Part shown: piece after piece, positions 63,164 to 64,000 of the stretch
Layout of the letters: each line of letters starts with the position of its first letter
Numbering within the stretch: the first letter of the stretch is position 1
Source of the DNA: Chlamydiia bacterium
Lineage (GTDB): Bacteria; Chlamydiota; Chlamydiia; Chlamydiales; Rhabdochlamydiaceae
Reading direction: 5' to 3'
DNA: 64,000 bases
Assembly: GCA_021324995.1 (NCBI GenBank)
Contig: JAJPIB010000075.1
Span: forward strand, 1-64,000
Translations under genes and position numbers: made by a program
The notes under the pieces: generated by a model
The model's database searches: none
Told to the model about the DNA's origin: nothing
Seen by the model: the letters and a program-made list of their open reading frames with translations, nothing else

Positions 63164-63634
63164 TTAAAACACTTCTTCGTAACGCTCGGAGGAGGACTTC
63201 ATCACTTTAGCGCGTTTATCTAACATCTCTTCGATGTCAATGCCAGGCTTCGGCTTTGAGGAAATCAAGTTTTTAAAAATGACATGCACAAGACCTACAT
63301 GTAAATGCGTGAGTCTACTGATATCCTGTGCTACCTTATTTTGAATCTCTTCTGCCTTCTCCGGTATAGAAATTCCATAAGCGACATTGATCTCAATGCG
63401 AGCGTTGATCGAGTGATTCTTCTGGTCCTGATCGACATGAATGCCTTTAACTCCATCCAGACCATCCCCGAGCAGGTTATCAAAGAGGTTCCCCTCCAAA
63501 GTCTCAACTCCCTCGATTTGACTCAAGGATTGCAGAACGATTGATTGGAAAACTTTGGTTTCGATATCCCGAATGAAAACAGTTTCAGGAAGTTCAATTT
63601 CCTTTCTATCGATTTGTTTGAATGGATCGTGCAT
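63164..63634 (-). CDS. Asp23/Gls24 family envelope-stress protein
   Basis: 156 residues. Pattern VFIRDIETKVFQSIVLQSL, then INARIEINVAYGISIPEKAE and VAQDISRLTHLHVGLVHVIF follows the Asp23/DUF322 domain. In Staphylococcus Asp23 is a membrane-anchored alkaline-shock protein. AGAGGT precedes the ATG at 63634. Forms a two-gene unit with the AmaP-like gene, 16 bases apart. Confidence 0.82.
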   Translation of the reverse strand: MHDPFKQIDRKEIELPETVFIRDIETKVFQSIVLQSLSQIEGVETLEGNLFDNLLGDGLDGVKGIHVDQDQKNHSINARIEINVAYGISIPEKAEEIQNKVAQDISRLTHLHVGLVHVIFKNLISSKPKPGIDIEEMLDKRAKVMKSSSERYEEVF

Positions 63635-64000
63635 GGTGACCTCTTGCCTCTAAAAATTTTTATCAAGGAAACAGTGAAACTTCCCTCAAAACAGCAATTA
63701 TACCCTGCTCCCTAAGATTTGTAAAGATTTAGGATGAGCAACTCTAATGATTCAAGAATCGGTTTTTGGCAAAGCATGCGCCCAGAATTTAGATCAGGCG
63801 CAGCTGGTGCAAAAAGTGCCCCGTATTTCTAATAGGGGGCGGCGATTCAATCGCACCAATTGCGGGGGCTTTCGCTTCGGTCCTAAACCAAATTTTCAAT
63901 CACGTTGGTTTTAACTGGATCATAGAATCGTAATTTCTCGCAAATTCAGGAAAAGGGGTAGTCAAAGCTTCTAAATTGAGGCATTTTTCAGGATTATAAG
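63635..64000. other. Intergenic end region with chimeric element
   Basis: 366 bases without a gene up to the window end; the element described next occupies 63741-63912. The remainder is AT-rich and unremarkable. Confidence 0.5.
63741..63912 (+). repeat. Chimeric palindromic element (B left half, A right half)
   Basis: Left part (63746-63835) matches the left half of B1 in htrA (AATGATTCAAGAATCGG..., GGCGCAGCTGGTGCAAAAAG). After the shared centre TATTTCTAATAGGGG it continues as family A (GATTCAATCGCACCAATTGC, TTTCGCTTCGGTCCTAAACC, TTTTCAATCACGTTGG). Because the ends belong to different families they are not complementary over the full arm. Located upstream of the Asp23-like gene. Confidence 0.88.

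Noticed and set aside
22955-63912. CRISPR-like interpretation of the dispersed repeats
   Set aside because: Copies are kilobases apart, about 150 bp long and palindromic, with no regular spacers and no cas genes.

Overview
The window is a chromosomal segment of a member of the phylum Chlamydiae, most likely an environmental (amoeba- or animal-associated, Waddlia/Parachlamydia/Criblamydia-like) species rather than a Chlamydia pathogen. Three things point there. NrdB carries Phe where ordinary class Ia enzymes have the radical Tyr, the chlamydial class Ic signature. NrdA has N-terminal ATP-cone domains. Several gene sets match, from memory, the Chlamydia trachomatis order: ftsY/sucC/sucD/htrA/M16 peptidase/rmuC/pssA/nrdA/nrdB; aas/priA/CT779-like/lysS/cysS; RsbV-like STAS/miaA/coiled-coil protein/rsfS/fabF/Nudix; and uvrC/mutS/dnaG. 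I cannot resolve the family without a search. No rRNA, tRNA, CRISPR array, transposase or prophage was recognised.

Layout. 0-9 kb: SH3-domain exported protein, DUF455 protein, rmuC-pssA (minus) and nrdA-nrdB (plus) with a candidate tandem NrdR operator. 9-24 kb: core genes (M16 peptidase, htrA-umuD-umuC) mixed with a leucine-rich-repeat protein, a decayed region, a 1123-residue predicted effector and an Lpg1974-type outer-membrane protein. 23-28 kb: sucC-sucD-M50 protease (minus) and ftsY (plus). 28-33 kb: an F-box-like protein and several lineage-specific proteins. 33-43 kb: priA, lysS, cysS with an unusual insertion, and an acyltransferase-ACP-AMP ligase fusion. 43-56 kb: a mostly minus-strand housekeeping block (bioY, glycosyltransferase, Nudix, fabF, rsfS, nadD, HAD, coiled-coil protein, miaA, STAS, khpA, DCC, dnaG). 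56-64 kb: mutS-uvrC, a predicted effector with tandem repeats, and an AmaP/Asp23-like pair.

The most striking feature is a set of dispersed, imperfectly palindromic repeats of about 145-170 bp in several sequence families (A, B, C, E, F). Most lie between genes, but three lie inside reading frames: A in a conserved chlamydial protein next to priA, A in the n-region of the outer-membrane protein signal peptide, and B in the n-region of the HtrA signal peptide. These three have lengths divisible by three (162, 162 and 171 bp) and are read in the same frame and orientation of the element. A 63.8-kb copy appears to be a B/A chimera, and shrunken copies exist. This resembles protein-embedded palindromic elements of Rickettsia and TA-flanked MITE/Correia-type elements, here in a chlamydia.

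Functionally the core genes cover dNTP synthesis, phospholipid and fatty-acid metabolism, TCA cycle, translation, NAD synthesis, replication restart, mismatch and excision repair, SOS-type mutagenesis and envelope proteolysis. The accessory genes (LRR, F-box-like, starch-binding-like plus cysteine-peptidase-like, repeat proteins) mostly have very AT-rich leaders and look like host-directed or lineage-specific proteins.
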